A stretch of DNA of 64,000 bases from Streptomyces sp. NBC_01485. Its GTDB lineage: Bacteria > Actinomycetota > Actinomycetes > Streptomycetales > Streptomycetaceae. Both the position numbers and the translations under genes were made by a program. Positions 18,580-26,374 of the stretch are shown here, piece after piece. The notes under the pieces are model-generated. The model had not been told where the DNA came from. It did no database searches and was given only the letters and a program-made list of their open reading frames with translations. The DNA lies in NCBI RefSeq assembly GCF_036227125.1, contig NZ_CP109435.1, positions 1,860,001-1,924,000 on the forward strand, given 5' to 3'. Each line of letters begins with the position of its first letter. Within the stretch, counting starts at the first letter, position 1.

Positions 18580-19566
18580 ATGGAGCAGAGGCATCTCGGC
18601 CGCACCGGCCTGCGTGTGTCCCGCATCGGGCTCGGCACCCTGACCTGGGGCCGTGACACCGACGAGCACGACGCCGCGGACGTCATGAAGACGTTCTGGG
18701 AGGCGGGCGGGACCCTCGTCGACACGGCCGACGTGTACGGCGACGGGGACGCCGAGTACCTGCTCGGGCGGCTCATAGACGGCCTGGTGCCGCGCCGGGA
18801 CCTGATCATCTCGACCAAGGCGGGCAGCGTGCCCGACCCGGACCGCCGCTTCGACGGCTCGCGGGGCCACCTCCTGGCCGCCCTCGACGCCTCGCTGGCC
18901 CGGCTCGGCACGGACTACGTCGACCTGTGGCAGGTGCACGCCTTCGACCCGGACACCCCACTGGAGGAGACCCTCCAGGCCCTCGACATCGCTGTCGCCA
19001 GTGGCCGCGCGCGGTACGCCGGGGTCGCCGACTTCTGCGGCTGGCAGCTCGCCAAGGCGGCCACCTGGCAGCTCGCCGCGCCGGGCACCCGGACACGGCT
19101 GGCGGCGACGCAGATGGAGTACTCGCTGTTGCAGCGCGGCATCGAGCGCGAGGTGCTGCCGGCCGCGCTGGACCTGGGCATCGGCCTGCTGCCCTCGTCC
19201 CCGCTGGGGCGCGGGGTCCTCACCGGCAAGTACCGGGGCGACGCCCTGCCGCCCGACTCACGCGGCGCCTCGGACCACTTCGGGCTCTTCGTCGAGCCGT
19301 ACCTCGACGACACCGCGAGCCGCATCGTGGACGCCGTGTCGACCGCCGCGGACGGACTCGCGGTGACCCCGATCCAGGTCGCCCTCGCCTGGGTCCGCGA
19401 CCGGCCCGGCGTGGCCGCCCCGATCGTCGGCGCGCGCAACGCGCAGCAGCTCACGGCGGCATTGTCAGTGGAGGCCCTTAGTCTTCCTGACGAGATCTGC
19501 CGGGCCCTCGACGACGTGTCGGCGCCCCTGCACCGCTATCCCGATCACGACTGGAGCACGCTGTGA
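18580..19566 (+). CDS. Aldo/keto reductase
   Basis: NADPH-dependent carbonyl reductase of the AKR superfamily, 328 aa. MEQRHLGRTGLRVSRIGLGTLTWG is the usual N-terminus. DTADVYGDGDAE carries the catalytic Asp and Tyr, ISTKAG the Lys, DYVDLWQVHAFD the His, and the C-terminus IVGARNAQQLTAAL the NADPH-binding residues. The start is set by the aligned N-terminus; the mRNA may be leaderless. Its stop overlaps the GTG start of the RecD2-like gene, so the two are co-expressed; a functional link is not obvious. Confidence 0.92.
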   Translation: MEQRHLGRTGLRVSRIGLGTLTWGRDTDEHDAADVMKTFWEAGGTLVDTADVYGDGDAEYLLGRLIDGLVPRRDLIISTKAGSVPDPDRRFDGSRGHLLAALDASLARLGTDYVDLWQVHAFDPDTPLEETLQALDIAVASGRARYAGVADFCGWQLAKAATWQLAAPGTRTRLAATQMEYSLLQRGIEREVLPAALDLGIGLLPSSPLGRGVLTGKYRGDALPPDSRGASDHFGLFVEPYLDDTASRIVDAVSTAADGLAVTPIQVALAWVRDRPGVAAPIVGARNAQQLTAALSVEALSLPDEICRALDDVSAPLHRYPDHDWSTL

Positions 19567-21842
19567 GCACGGACCCGGTCCCCCCGGAGAACACGGAGAA
19601 CGCCGTTCCGGCGAAGCCGGGGGCCACCGGCGAACCGCCTGCCGCAGAGCCCGAGGACACGGCGCCGGCCCCCGAGCCCGAGGCCACCGAGGACACGGAC
19701 GAGAGCGCGGACGGGGGCGGGGACGAAGAGACGCCCGCCTCGGAGGAAAGCGCCGAGGGTGTGAGCGCCGGCACGGAGACGCCCGCCGCGGACACAGCCG
19801 CCGCGCAGCTTTCCGAGGCTCAGGCCGAGCTTGCCGCGCAGAAGTTGGAGCGGGAGCGCATCGAGCGGCGCAAGGCCGAGAAGGCGGCGCCGATCACCGC
19901 CGGGGCCAAGCTCAGCGGAACGGCCGCCGACCTGCTGGCGGCCGTACGTGCCGTGGAGGGCGGCGCGAAGCCCCCGGCCGCCGCCTTCGCGGCAGAGCCC
20001 GCCCCGCGCCGCCCGGCCCCGGAGCCGGTACGGCGTCCGCAGCCCGTGGCCGCCCCCGTACCGGCGCCCGCGGCGGACACGGTCGAGGGCGTGCGACGCG
20101 TGCTGGCCGACGGCGGCGCGCCCGAGACGCTCGCGCCGCAGACCGCCGCCGCGCTCGGCGAGGGCGCCGTGGAGCTGCTGCGCGAGGATCCGTGGCACCT
20201 GCTGCGCGTCCCCGGCGTACGGCTCGAGCAGGCCGACGGGTTCGCGCGGGCGCTGCTCGGCCCGGAGTGCGCCCCCGACGACGAGCGACGTGGCCGCGCG
20301 GTGACGGTCTGGCTGCTGGAGCAGGCCGCCCTGGCCGGGCACACCGCCCTGGAGCTGCCGACGCTCACCGCGGCCCTCGGCAAGCAGGCCGTGCCGGACG
20401 CGGACGCTGCCGTGCAGGACACGCTGGCCGAGGGCGATGCCCTCGTCTTCCAGGACGCTCTGGACACGCCCGGAGCCGGACAGCCGACGGCGGCCACCGC
20501 AGAGAACGGCGACGAGAGCGGCGAAGAAGGCGGCGAAGCGGGCGAGGAGGCCCGGCCGGTTCGTGTCCTGGTCGGTCTGGAGCGGTACGCGCTCGCGGAG
20601 GAGAGCCTCGCCGACGCGCTGGCCCGCGTGGTCAACTCGCCGGCCAAGGAGGCCTCCGCGCCGTGGGATTCGGCGATCGCCGCCGCGTCCGGCAGCACGG
20701 CCGAGCTGATCCGTGCCGTCGCCGGGCACGGCCTGGTGCTGCACACCGGCGGCGAGGCCGCCCGCGCCGAACCGGCGGCCCTGCTCGCCGCGGCCCGGGC
20801 CCTGGGCCTGCGCACCGTCGCGGCCTGCCACACGCCGGACGGCCGGCGCCGCTTCACGGCTCTCCTCGGCGAGGCGGACGGCGCCGTCGTGACCGTCCCC
20901 GGTCTCCTCGCCGGCGCCGAGGGTCCCGGGCGGGACGCCGACGGGGCCTTCGCCCTCGACCTGCTGGTCGTGCTGGACGCGCCGCACCTGGACGTGGAGA
21001 GCGCGGCGATGCTGGCGGAGTCGCTGCCGGACGGGGCGCGGCTGGTGCTCAGCGGGGATCCGGCGGTGCTGTGGTCGGCCGGTCCCGGCCGGGTCTTCGG
21101 CGACCTGCTGGCGGCCCGGGTGTGCCCGCAGGTCGCCTCGCGCACGCCCGACCCGGGACCGCTCGGCGAGTTGGTCTCCGGCGTCGGCATCGGCGAGCTG
21201 AACCAGGTCGACGCGCCCGGCAAGGAGATCGTGATCGTGCCGGTACGGGACGCGGGCGAGGCCGTGCACCGGACGGTGCAGCTCGTCGCCGACTCGGTGC
21301 CGCGGGCCTTCGGGATCCCGCCCGAGGAGACGGTGGTGATCACCCCGGGGCACGGCGGCGCGGCCGGCACACGCGCGCTGAACGCCGCCCTCAAGGAACG
21401 GCTGAATCCGGGCCCCGGCCGCTTCGGCGGCTACGACCCCGGCGACCGGGTCGCCTACTCCCCCGTACCGGGCCGTACGGTGCCGGGCCGGGTGGTGACG
21501 GCCGACGCGGAGGGGCTGCACCTGACGTGCGCGGGCGTCGCCGTGGTCGTACCGAGGGAGCGGGTGGAACAGGCCGTGCGGCACGGGTGGTCGCTGACCG
21601 CGCACCAGGCGGTGGGCAGCCGATGGCCCGCGGCGGTCGTGGTCCTGCCCGGGGACGCCGCGCAGGCCCTCTCCCGCCCCTGGGTGTACACGGCCTTCGG
21701 CAGGGCGGAGCGCCATCTGTCCGTGGTGCACGGCGTCGATCAGGCCCTGCCGAAGGCCGTCGCCGAGGTACCGGCCAAGCCCCGCACGACCCGGCTGACG
21801 ACGCTGCTGCGCGCCCAGGTCCCGGCGGTGGCCAGACCCTGA
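19563..21842 (+). CDS. Helix-hairpin-helix protein, RecD2-like with no recognisable Walker A
   Basis: 759-aa protein. Residues 1-170 are Pro/Glu/Ala-rich and probably disordered. Residues about 175-290 resemble the HhH-rich N-terminal region of RecD2 (TVEGVRRVLADGG...LREDPWHLLRVPGVRLEQADGFARALL). The rest follows the RecD2 motor: LLVVLDAPHLDVESAAMLAESL at the motif II position (DEASM in RecD2), LVLSGDPAVLWSAGPGRVFGDLLAA (GDxxQL...GpGnvL), WSLTAHQAVGSRWPAAVVVLP (motif V) and WVYTAFGRAERHLSVVHG (motif VI). The P-loop position reads HGLVLHTGGEAARAEP with no GKT. It is probably not an ATP-driven helicase and may act as a DNA-binding or regulatory homologue. Confidence 0.72.
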   Translation: MSTDPVPPENTENAVPAKPGATGEPPAAEPEDTAPAPEPEATEDTDESADGGGDEETPASEESAEGVSAGTETPAADTAAAQLSEAQAELAAQKLERERIERRKAEKAAPITAGAKLSGTAADLLAAVRAVEGGAKPPAAAFAAEPAPRRPAPEPVRRPQPVAAPVPAPAADTVEGVRRVLADGGAPETLAPQTAAALGEGAVELLREDPWHLLRVPGVRLEQADGFARALLGPECAPDDERRGRAVTVWLLEQAALAGHTALELPTLTAALGKQAVPDADAAVQDTLAEGDALVFQDALDTPGAGQPTAATAENGDESGEEGGEAGEEARPVRVLVGLERYALAEESLADALARVVNSPAKEASAPWDSAIAAASGSTAELIRAVAGHGLVLHTGGEAARAEPAALLAAARALGLRTVAACHTPDGRRRFTALLGEADGAVVTVPGLLAGAEGPGRDADGAFALDLLVVLDAPHLDVESAAMLAESLPDGARLVLSGDPAVLWSAGPGRVFGDLLAARVCPQVASRTPDPGPLGELVSGVGIGELNQVDAPGKEIVIVPVRDAGEAVHRTVQLVADSVPRAFGIPPEETVVITPGHGGAAGTRALNAALKERLNPGPGRFGGYDPGDRVAYSPVPGRTVPGRVVTADAEGLHLTCAGVAVVVPRERVEQAVRHGWSLTAHQAVGSRWPAAVVVLPGDAAQALSRPWVYTAFGRAERHLSVVHGVDQALPKAVAEVPAKPRTTRLTTLLRAQVPAVARP

Positions 21843-21847
21843 CGCGA

Positions 21848-21890
21848 ACGGCGGCGGTCACGAGGGTCGCCCCCTCGTGACCGCCGCCGT
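21848..21890. terminator. Rho-independent terminator between RecD2-like gene and acidic protein gene
   Basis: Perfect 19-bp inverted repeat (left arm 21848-21866, right arm 21872-21890) around a 5-nt loop, directly after the stop at 21842. The neighbouring genes converge, so it may serve both strands. No U-run follows. Confidence 0.8.
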
Positions 21891-21945
21891 CAAGAACGTC
21901 CGGAATCCACCGGTCGGCGGCCCTGTCGGCTAACGGCCCTGTCGG

Positions 21946-22635
21946 CTAACGGTCCGCGTCCAGTGGCTCCAGGTCCTCGTCCTCGATGTCGTCCACGAGA
22001 TCCCCGTCGCCGTCCTCGTCGTCGCCGTCCTCGAGTTCGTCGAACACCGAGCTCACGTCGAAGCGGCAGACCACCCGGCCGGGGTCGGCCGCTTCGAACG
22101 GGGTCTCCAGCCACTCGCCCGGCTCGGCCGGTTCCTCGGCGGCCAGCACCCACAGGGTGGAGTCGCCCTCCTCCAGGCCGAACTCCTTGTGCCGGGAGGC
22201 GATCTCGTCCGCCTCGAACTCGCCGAACAGGATGCCCAGCGCGCCGTGCACGGTGGCCGAGACTTCCGCGCCCGCTCCCCCGTCGTCCGCCGCCTCGACC
22301 CGCTGGGCCTGCGCCATCAGCCGCTGGGGCTCCGCGACGGCGTAGTCGCGGCGGATCAGCACGCTCAGCGCGTTCGGCTCCTCGGGGCCCTCGTACGGCG
22401 GCAGGGAGTCCTCCGCGCCGGGGATCTCGAAGGGCGTGACCTCGTCGTAGCGGTCGTAGAGCAGTTCGTCGTAGACCTCGGCGGCCGCGGCCAGCTCGTT
22501 GAACGCCTCGTAGACGGCCGGGTCGTCCTCACCCGTCCTGCGTTCGACCGCGGCCAGGTGGCGGTCGAGCGCGGTCTTGACCGCCTCGGCGGCGGCTCGT
22601 ACCTCGGCAGCGGTGGGCTGCGCAGCATCAGACAT
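21946..22635 (-). CDS. Hypothetical acidic protein conserved in streptomycetes
   Basis: 229-aa soluble protein of unknown function. The start MSDAAQPTAAEVRAAAEAV at 22635 is chosen because upstream codons in frame are arginine-rich noise. Residues 1-70 look helical (AVKTALDRHLAAVERRTGEDDPAVYEAFNELAAAAEVYDELLYDRYDEVTPFEIPG), and the last 30 residues are mostly Asp/Glu (DELEDGDDEDGDGDLVDDIEDEDLEPLDADR). No membrane segment or enzyme motif is visible. It is divergent from the DUF5703 gene with about 47 nt between starts. A 16-bp unit (ggccctgtcggctaac) is duplicated just beyond the stop at 21919-21950. Confidence 0.75.
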   Translation of the reverse strand: MSDAAQPTAAEVRAAAEAVKTALDRHLAAVERRTGEDDPAVYEAFNELAAAAEVYDELLYDRYDEVTPFEIPGAEDSLPPYEGPEEPNALSVLIRRDYAVAEPQRLMAQAQRVEAADDGGAGAEVSATVHGALGILFGEFEADEIASRHKEFGLEEGDSTLWVLAAEEPAEPGEWLETPFEAADPGRVVCRFDVSSVFDELEDGDDEDGDGDLVDDIEDEDLEPLDADR

Positions 22636-22682
22636 AGTGCAGACGCTATCCGTACCGGGCCCCAGCCCGCACAATAGATGCG

Positions 22683-22871
22683 ATGCCGGAATACGAATTT
22701 GTCGACGTCTACGTACCGCGCGGGGTCTCCCGCAACGAGGCGACACGACTGCTGACCGACCATGCCGAGTACGGACACTGGGAGTTGGACCGCCTGAGCC
22801 TGCTGCGTGACGGCAGCCGGCGGGTGCGGTTGCGCCGGCGCATCATCCGCCAGGTACGGGCCACGTGGTGA
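22683..22871 (+). CDS. DUF5703 family small protein
   Basis: 62-aa conserved streptomycete protein MPEYEFVDVYVPRGVSRNEA... with a very basic C-terminal third (DGSRRVRLRRRIIRQVRATW). Function unknown; the charge suggests contact with nucleic acid or acidic partners (inference). No strong RBS is visible at ATG 22683; it lies 48 nt from the divergent gene start, so transcripts may be nearly leaderless. Confidence 0.8.
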   Translation: MPEYEFVDVYVPRGVSRNEATRLLTDHAEYGHWELDRLSLLRDGSRRVRLRRRIIRQVRATW

Positions 22872-22886
22872 GGTGAGACGACGGAA

Positions 22887-22922
22887 ACGGAGCGGGCCCC
22901 GCCGAGGCGGGGCCCGCTCCGT
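22887..22922. terminator. Bidirectional terminator between DUF5703 gene and chpC
   Basis: 17-bp perfect stem (arms 22887-22903 and 22906-22922), very GC-rich, between the convergent DUF5703 and chpC stops. Confidence 0.85.
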
Positions 22923-22943
22923 CGTGTGCGGTGCCCTGGAGAG

Positions 22944-23783
22944 TTACGCGGAGGCGCGTGCCTTGCGGTAGAGCACCGCGCCCGCGAGCAGCGCGCCCGC
23001 GCCGGCCGGCAGGGCGAGGCCGACCGGCAGCTCGCTGCCGGTGTGCGCGAGCTGCGCCGGGCCGGCGGCGGGCCGGTGGACGGCGCCGGCCGGCGTCACG
23101 TGGCCCGGGGTGGACGGCGCGCCCTCCGGCTTGGACGGGCTGGACTGTCCGTGCTCGCCCGGCTTGCCGGGGCCCTGCCGACCGGGCTTGCCCGGCGTCT
23201 CGTGGCCACGCGACGGAGGCGTGTGCACGCCGGAACCGCTGTCGTTGGCGCAGTCGTTGCCCATCGACGGGTTGAGGATCCCGACGACGTCGACGCTGTT
23301 GCCGCACACGTTCACCGGCACGTCGATCGGTGCCTGGACGTGGTTGCCGGAGCCGACACCCGGCGATCCGCCGGTGTGCCCGCCCGCGTGCGCGCCCCCG
23401 GAGCCCCCGTGCGCGCCGGAGCCGCCCTGGCCTCCACCGTGGCTTCCGCCCTGGTTCCCACCGTGGTTGCCGCCGTGGTTACCGGCCTGGCCGCCACCGC
23501 CTCCCCGGTGCTCGCCGTATCCGCCCGACGACGCACCGCCGCCCTTGTTGGCACAGGAGTTGCCGAAGGACGGGTTGAGCGCCCCGATGACGTCGACGGT
23601 GTTGCCGCAGACGTTGACCGGAACGTTGACGGGCGCCTGCACCGAGTTGCCCGACAGAACGCCGGGCGAGTCCGAGGCGGAGCCGTGCGCGCCGGTGTCG
23701 GCGTGGGCGTAGCCGCCGGCGGCGGCGATCACCCCCGTCGCCGCCGCCACGGTCATAAGGCTTTTACGGGTGACCTGTCGCAT
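22944..23783 (-). CDS. chpC: Long chaplin with two chaplin domains and sortase signal
   Basis: Secreted hydrophobic amyloid-forming protein that coats aerial hyphae and is attached to the cell wall by sortase. Seen in 279 aa: signal peptide (KSLMTVAAATGVIAAAGGYAHA), chaplin domain 1 (SPGVLSGNSVQAPVNVPVNVCGNTVDVIG...FGNSCANK), a long Gly/His-rich linker, chaplin domain 2 (SPGVGSGNHVQAPIDVPVNVCGNSVDVVG...MGNDCAND), a Pro/Gly/Lys spacer, and LAHTG followed by a membrane helix and YRKARASA. Both domains keep their Cys pair. The chpC name rests on its position next to chpH as I remember it in S. coelicolor. Confidence 0.93.
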   Translation of the reverse strand: MRQVTRKSLMTVAAATGVIAAAGGYAHADTGAHGSASDSPGVLSGNSVQAPVNVPVNVCGNTVDVIGALNPSFGNSCANKGGGASSGGYGEHRGGGGGQAGNHGGNHGGNQGGSHGGGQGGSGAHGGSGGAHAGGHTGGSPGVGSGNHVQAPIDVPVNVCGNSVDVVGILNPSMGNDCANDSGSGVHTPPSRGHETPGKPGRQGPGKPGEHGQSSPSKPEGAPSTPGHVTPAGAVHRPAAGPAQLAHTGSELPVGLALPAGAGALLAGAVLYRKARASA

Positions 23784-23874
23784 TGCTGAATCCCTGCTTT
23801 CGATCTCATCGCTCGTCCCGAATTCCTCGCATCATTCCAGCTGTTCGAATTCTTCGGGCTCTTCGACTACTTCG

Positions 23875-23934
23875 GTTTTCCTTCGGAAAACGACCGGTCG
23901 GCCCCGGAGCGCATGGCGTGCGCTCCGGGGCCGA
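23875..23934 (-). terminator. Terminator downstream of chpH
   Basis: Reading the reverse strand after the chpH stop, a 15-bp perfect stem (arms 23898-23912 and 23920-23934, 7-nt loop) is followed by a second AT-containing hairpin, GTTTTCC/GGAAAAC (23875-23891). The block separates chpH from chpC, so chpC likely has its own promoter between 23784 and 23875. Confidence 0.75.
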
Positions 23935-23964
23935 CGGTGTGGACGACCCCTCAGCGGGTCGACG

Positions 23965-24198
23965 TCACTTGTTGATGCAGGTGTTGCCGAAGGCGGGGTT
24001 CAGCAGCCCGATCACCGAGATCGTGTTGCCGCAGACGTTCACCGGGACGTGCACCGGAACCTGAACGACGTTGCCGGACAGGACACCCGGGGAGTGCACC
24101 GCGGCACCCTGGGCACCGGCGTCGGCGACAGCCAGGCCCGCACCCGCGAGAACCAGACCACCAGTGGCAGCCGCAGCGGCGACGACCTTCTTGATCAT
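23965..24198 (-). CDS. chpH: Short chaplin
   Basis: 77-aa secreted chaplin: signal peptide MIKKVVAAAAATGGLVLAG...AVA, then one chaplin domain (SPGVLSGNVVQVPVHVPVNVCGNTISVIGLLNPAFGNTCINK) with its Cys pair and no wall anchor. Short chaplins assemble into surface amyloid fibrils during aerial growth. The ATG at 24198 is fixed by AAGGAGG 5 nt upstream; an in-frame upstream ATG lacks support. About 165 nt of AT-richer sequence before the gene should hold its developmental promoter. Confidence 0.94.
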   Translation of the reverse strand: MIKKVVAAAAATGGLVLAGAGLAVADAGAQGAAVHSPGVLSGNVVQVPVHVPVNVCGNTISVIGLLNPAFGNTCINK

Positions 24199-24364
24199 TA
24201 TTCCTCCTTGTAGGCAAAGCGATCCCAATCAGCGGATCGCATCACCAGTAACGAGGCGGAATTAATGAGGCTACGCGCTTATCGTCGCATTCACTCTTCC
24301 CAGTCACGTCCGTACAAGCGGCCGATTTTCTGCGTCCGGTGAAATCTCGTTTCACCGGGACAAT

Positions 24365-25693
24365 TCAGGACGCGTCGATGAAGCGGTCGAGCACGCGCAC
24401 CCCGAACCGCAGCCCGTCCACCGGGACCCGCTCGTCGACGCCGTGGAACATCCCGGCGAAGTCCAGCTCCGGGGGGAGCTTCAGCGGGGCGAAGCCGAAG
24501 CCGCGGATGCCGAGGTCGTCGAAGGACTTGGCGTCCGTGCCGCCGGAGAGCATGTAGGGGATGGCCTTCGCGGTCGGGTCCTCGGCGAGCAGCGCGGACT
24601 GCATGGCCTCGACGAGCGGCCCGTCGAAGGAGGTCTCCAGGGCCTTGTCGGAGTGCACGTCCTCGCGGCGCACCTTCGGGCCGAGGATCCGGTCGAGGTC
24701 GGCGAGGAACTCGTCCTCGTGACCCGGCAGGAACCGTCCGTCCACGTGCGCGGTGGCCTCGCCCGGGATGACGTTGACCTTGTAGCCGGCGCCGAGCTGG
24801 GTCGGGTTGGCCGTGTTGCTGAGGGTCGCGCCGATCAGCTTGGCGATGCCGCCGAGCCGGGCGAGCGTCGACTGCATGTCCTCGGGGTCCAGCTCGGTGC
24901 CGAGGGCGTCGCCGAGCTCGTCGAGGAAGGCGCGGGTCGTCTTGGTGACCCGCACCGGGAAGGTGTGCCGGCCGAGCCGGGCGACCGCCTCGGACAGCTC
25001 GGTGATCGCGTTGTCCCGGTGGATCATCGAGCCGTGTCCGGCGGTGCCGGCGACGGTGAGCTTCATCCAGTGCATGCCCTTCTCGGCCGTCTGGATCAGG
25101 TAGAGCCGCCGCTCCTCGCTCACGGTGAACGAGAACCCGCCCACCTCGCTGATCGCCTCGGTGACGCCCTCGAAGAGGTCCGGGTGGTTGTCGACGAGGT
25201 GACGCGCGCCGTACGTACCGCCGGCCTCCTCGTCGGCCAGGAAGGCGAGGACGATGTCCCGGGGCGGCTTGCGCCCGCTGCGCAGCCGGTCGCGGACGAC
25301 GGCCAGCGTCATCGCGTCCATGTCCTTCATGTCGACCGCGCCCCGGCCCCACACGCACCCGTCGGCGACCTCGCCGGAGAAGGGGTCGTGGGTCCAGTCG
25401 GCCGCGTTGGCCGGGACGACGTCGAGGTGACCGTGGATGAGCAGCGCGGGCCGGGACCGGTCCTCGCCCTCGATCCGGGCCACGGTGGAGGCCCGGCCCG
25501 GGTGCGACTCGTAGATCTTCGGTTCGAGCCCCACCTCGGCGAGCTTCTCGGCGACCCACTCGGCCGCCTTGCGCTCACCGGGACCCGAGTGGTCGCCGTA
25601 GTTGCTGGTGTCGATCCGGATCAGCTCGCGGCAGAGGTCCACGACCTCGTCCTCGCCGGTGACGCTCCTGGCCGTGTCGTCCGTAGCGCTCAC
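24365..25693 (-). CDS. M20/M25/M40 family metallo-hydrolase (dipeptidase-like)
   Basis: Zinc peptidase/deacylase of 442 aa, cytoplasmic. Metal site residues: LLIHGHLDVVPA (His, Asp), GRGAVDMKDMDAM (bridging Asp), AFLADEEAGGTYGA (catalytic Glu-Glu) and a C-terminal metal His near FAGMFHGVDERVPVD. The dimerisation domain starts around HWMKLTVAGTAGHGSMIH. GTG 25693 (VSATDD) is chosen because GGAGGAA lies 6 nt upstream; a start 21 nt further out lacks an RBS. Substrate unknown. Confidence 0.9.
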   Translation of the reverse strand: MSATDDTARSVTGEDEVVDLCRELIRIDTSNYGDHSGPGERKAAEWVAEKLAEVGLEPKIYESHPGRASTVARIEGEDRSRPALLIHGHLDVVPANAADWTHDPFSGEVADGCVWGRGAVDMKDMDAMTLAVVRDRLRSGRKPPRDIVLAFLADEEAGGTYGARHLVDNHPDLFEGVTEAISEVGGFSFTVSEERRLYLIQTAEKGMHWMKLTVAGTAGHGSMIHRDNAITELSEAVARLGRHTFPVRVTKTTRAFLDELGDALGTELDPEDMQSTLARLGGIAKLIGATLSNTANPTQLGAGYKVNVIPGEATAHVDGRFLPGHEDEFLADLDRILGPKVRREDVHSDKALETSFDGPLVEAMQSALLAEDPTAKAIPYMLSGGTDAKSFDDLGIRGFGFAPLKLPPELDFAGMFHGVDERVPVDGLRFGVRVLDRFIDAS

Positions 25694-25848
25694 GCTGCTT
25701 CCTCCCGCTGTCACTGCTGCTGGTCCTCCTCATCCTCCCTCTCCCCCGTGCCGGCGCCCAAGACCGGTCCCGGCCGGTCACACGCCGTTCACGCCGGATG
25801 CGGCTCCGGGCGGGCGTCCGCGGTGATCGGGCACCCCGGAAAGCCTGG

Positions 25849-25854
25849 TAATGT
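25849..25854 (+). promoter_or_regulatory. Candidate -10 element of the tRNA-Leu gene
   Basis: TAATGT lies 44 nt upstream of the mature tRNA 5' end, a common distance for Streptomyces tRNA promoters. No convincing -35 is visible. Confidence 0.35.
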
Positions 25855-25897
25855 TTACGTCGTCGCCGCGGGGGAAACCCCGCACGACAGACACCTT

Positions 25898-25982
25898 GTC
25901 CGGGTGGCGGAATGGCAGACGCGCTAGCTTGAGGTGCTAGTGCCCTTTATCGGGCGTGGGGGTTCAAGTCCCCCCTCGGACA
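25898..25982 (+). tRNA. tRNA-Leu (anticodon GAG)
   Basis: Class II tRNA with a 7-bp acceptor stem GTCCGGG/CTCGGAC (one G-U), D-arm GGCGGAATGGCAGACGC, anticodon stem CTAGC/GCTAG around loop TTGAGGT (anticodon GAG, reading CUC/CUU), a long variable arm (TGCCC...GGGCG) and T-arm GGGGGTTCAAGTCCCCC. The 3' CCA is not encoded. A strong hairpin follows at 25988. Confidence 0.96.
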
Positions 25983-25987
25983 CAGAA

Positions 25988-26032
25988 CCAGAGAGGGTGG
26001 TTCCGGCCAATCGGCCGGGCCACCCTCTCTGG
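25988..26032 (+). terminator. Terminator of the tRNA-Leu transcript
   Basis: CCAGAGAGGGTGG pairs with CCACCCTCTCTGG at the far end, and inside it CCGGCC pairs with GGCCGG around an AATC loop. It begins 5 nt after the tRNA. Confidence 0.85.
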
Positions 26033-26374
26033 CATGCCAGCGCGAATCGGGGCCGGGCGGGGCTGATCGGGTCGGGTCGGACGAGCCGCCCGGGGTCGAG
26101 GAACCACACTCGTGACGCTCGCACAGGTACCGCAAGCGGGGCCTCGCGCCGATGTGGGGCAAGTCTCCCCGCCGTGTGGATCATGCAGGTCAGCGCGGCG
26201 CCCGCGGACTATCCTTGATCCTCGGACGGCCTCCCCGGGTGGCCGGTGGAAGGCGGTGACACTAGCGTCGTACTAAAATTTCCGGCTTGTTACGGAGCTG
26301 GACCGGACAACCCCAGGCAGACCTGCGGGCCCGCCGGCGCCCCGGAGGCTTCCGGGATCGAGACGCGAGGACCG
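26033..26374. other. Intergenic region between tRNA-Leu and the Pls-like gene
   Basis: About 340 nt with no convincing coding frame. It must hold the promoter of the NRPS gene. The only AT-rich patch is around 26271-26280 (tactaaaatt), a candidate -10 region without a clear -35. The CGAGG at 26366-26370 is the probable RBS. No copy of the tRNA 3' end, integrase or transposon end is visible. Confidence 0.6.

Noticed and set aside
25947..26162. Reverse frame ending in RGDLNPHAR over the tRNA-Leu gene
   Set aside because: This peptide ending is a well-known artefact of translating tRNA genes antisense.
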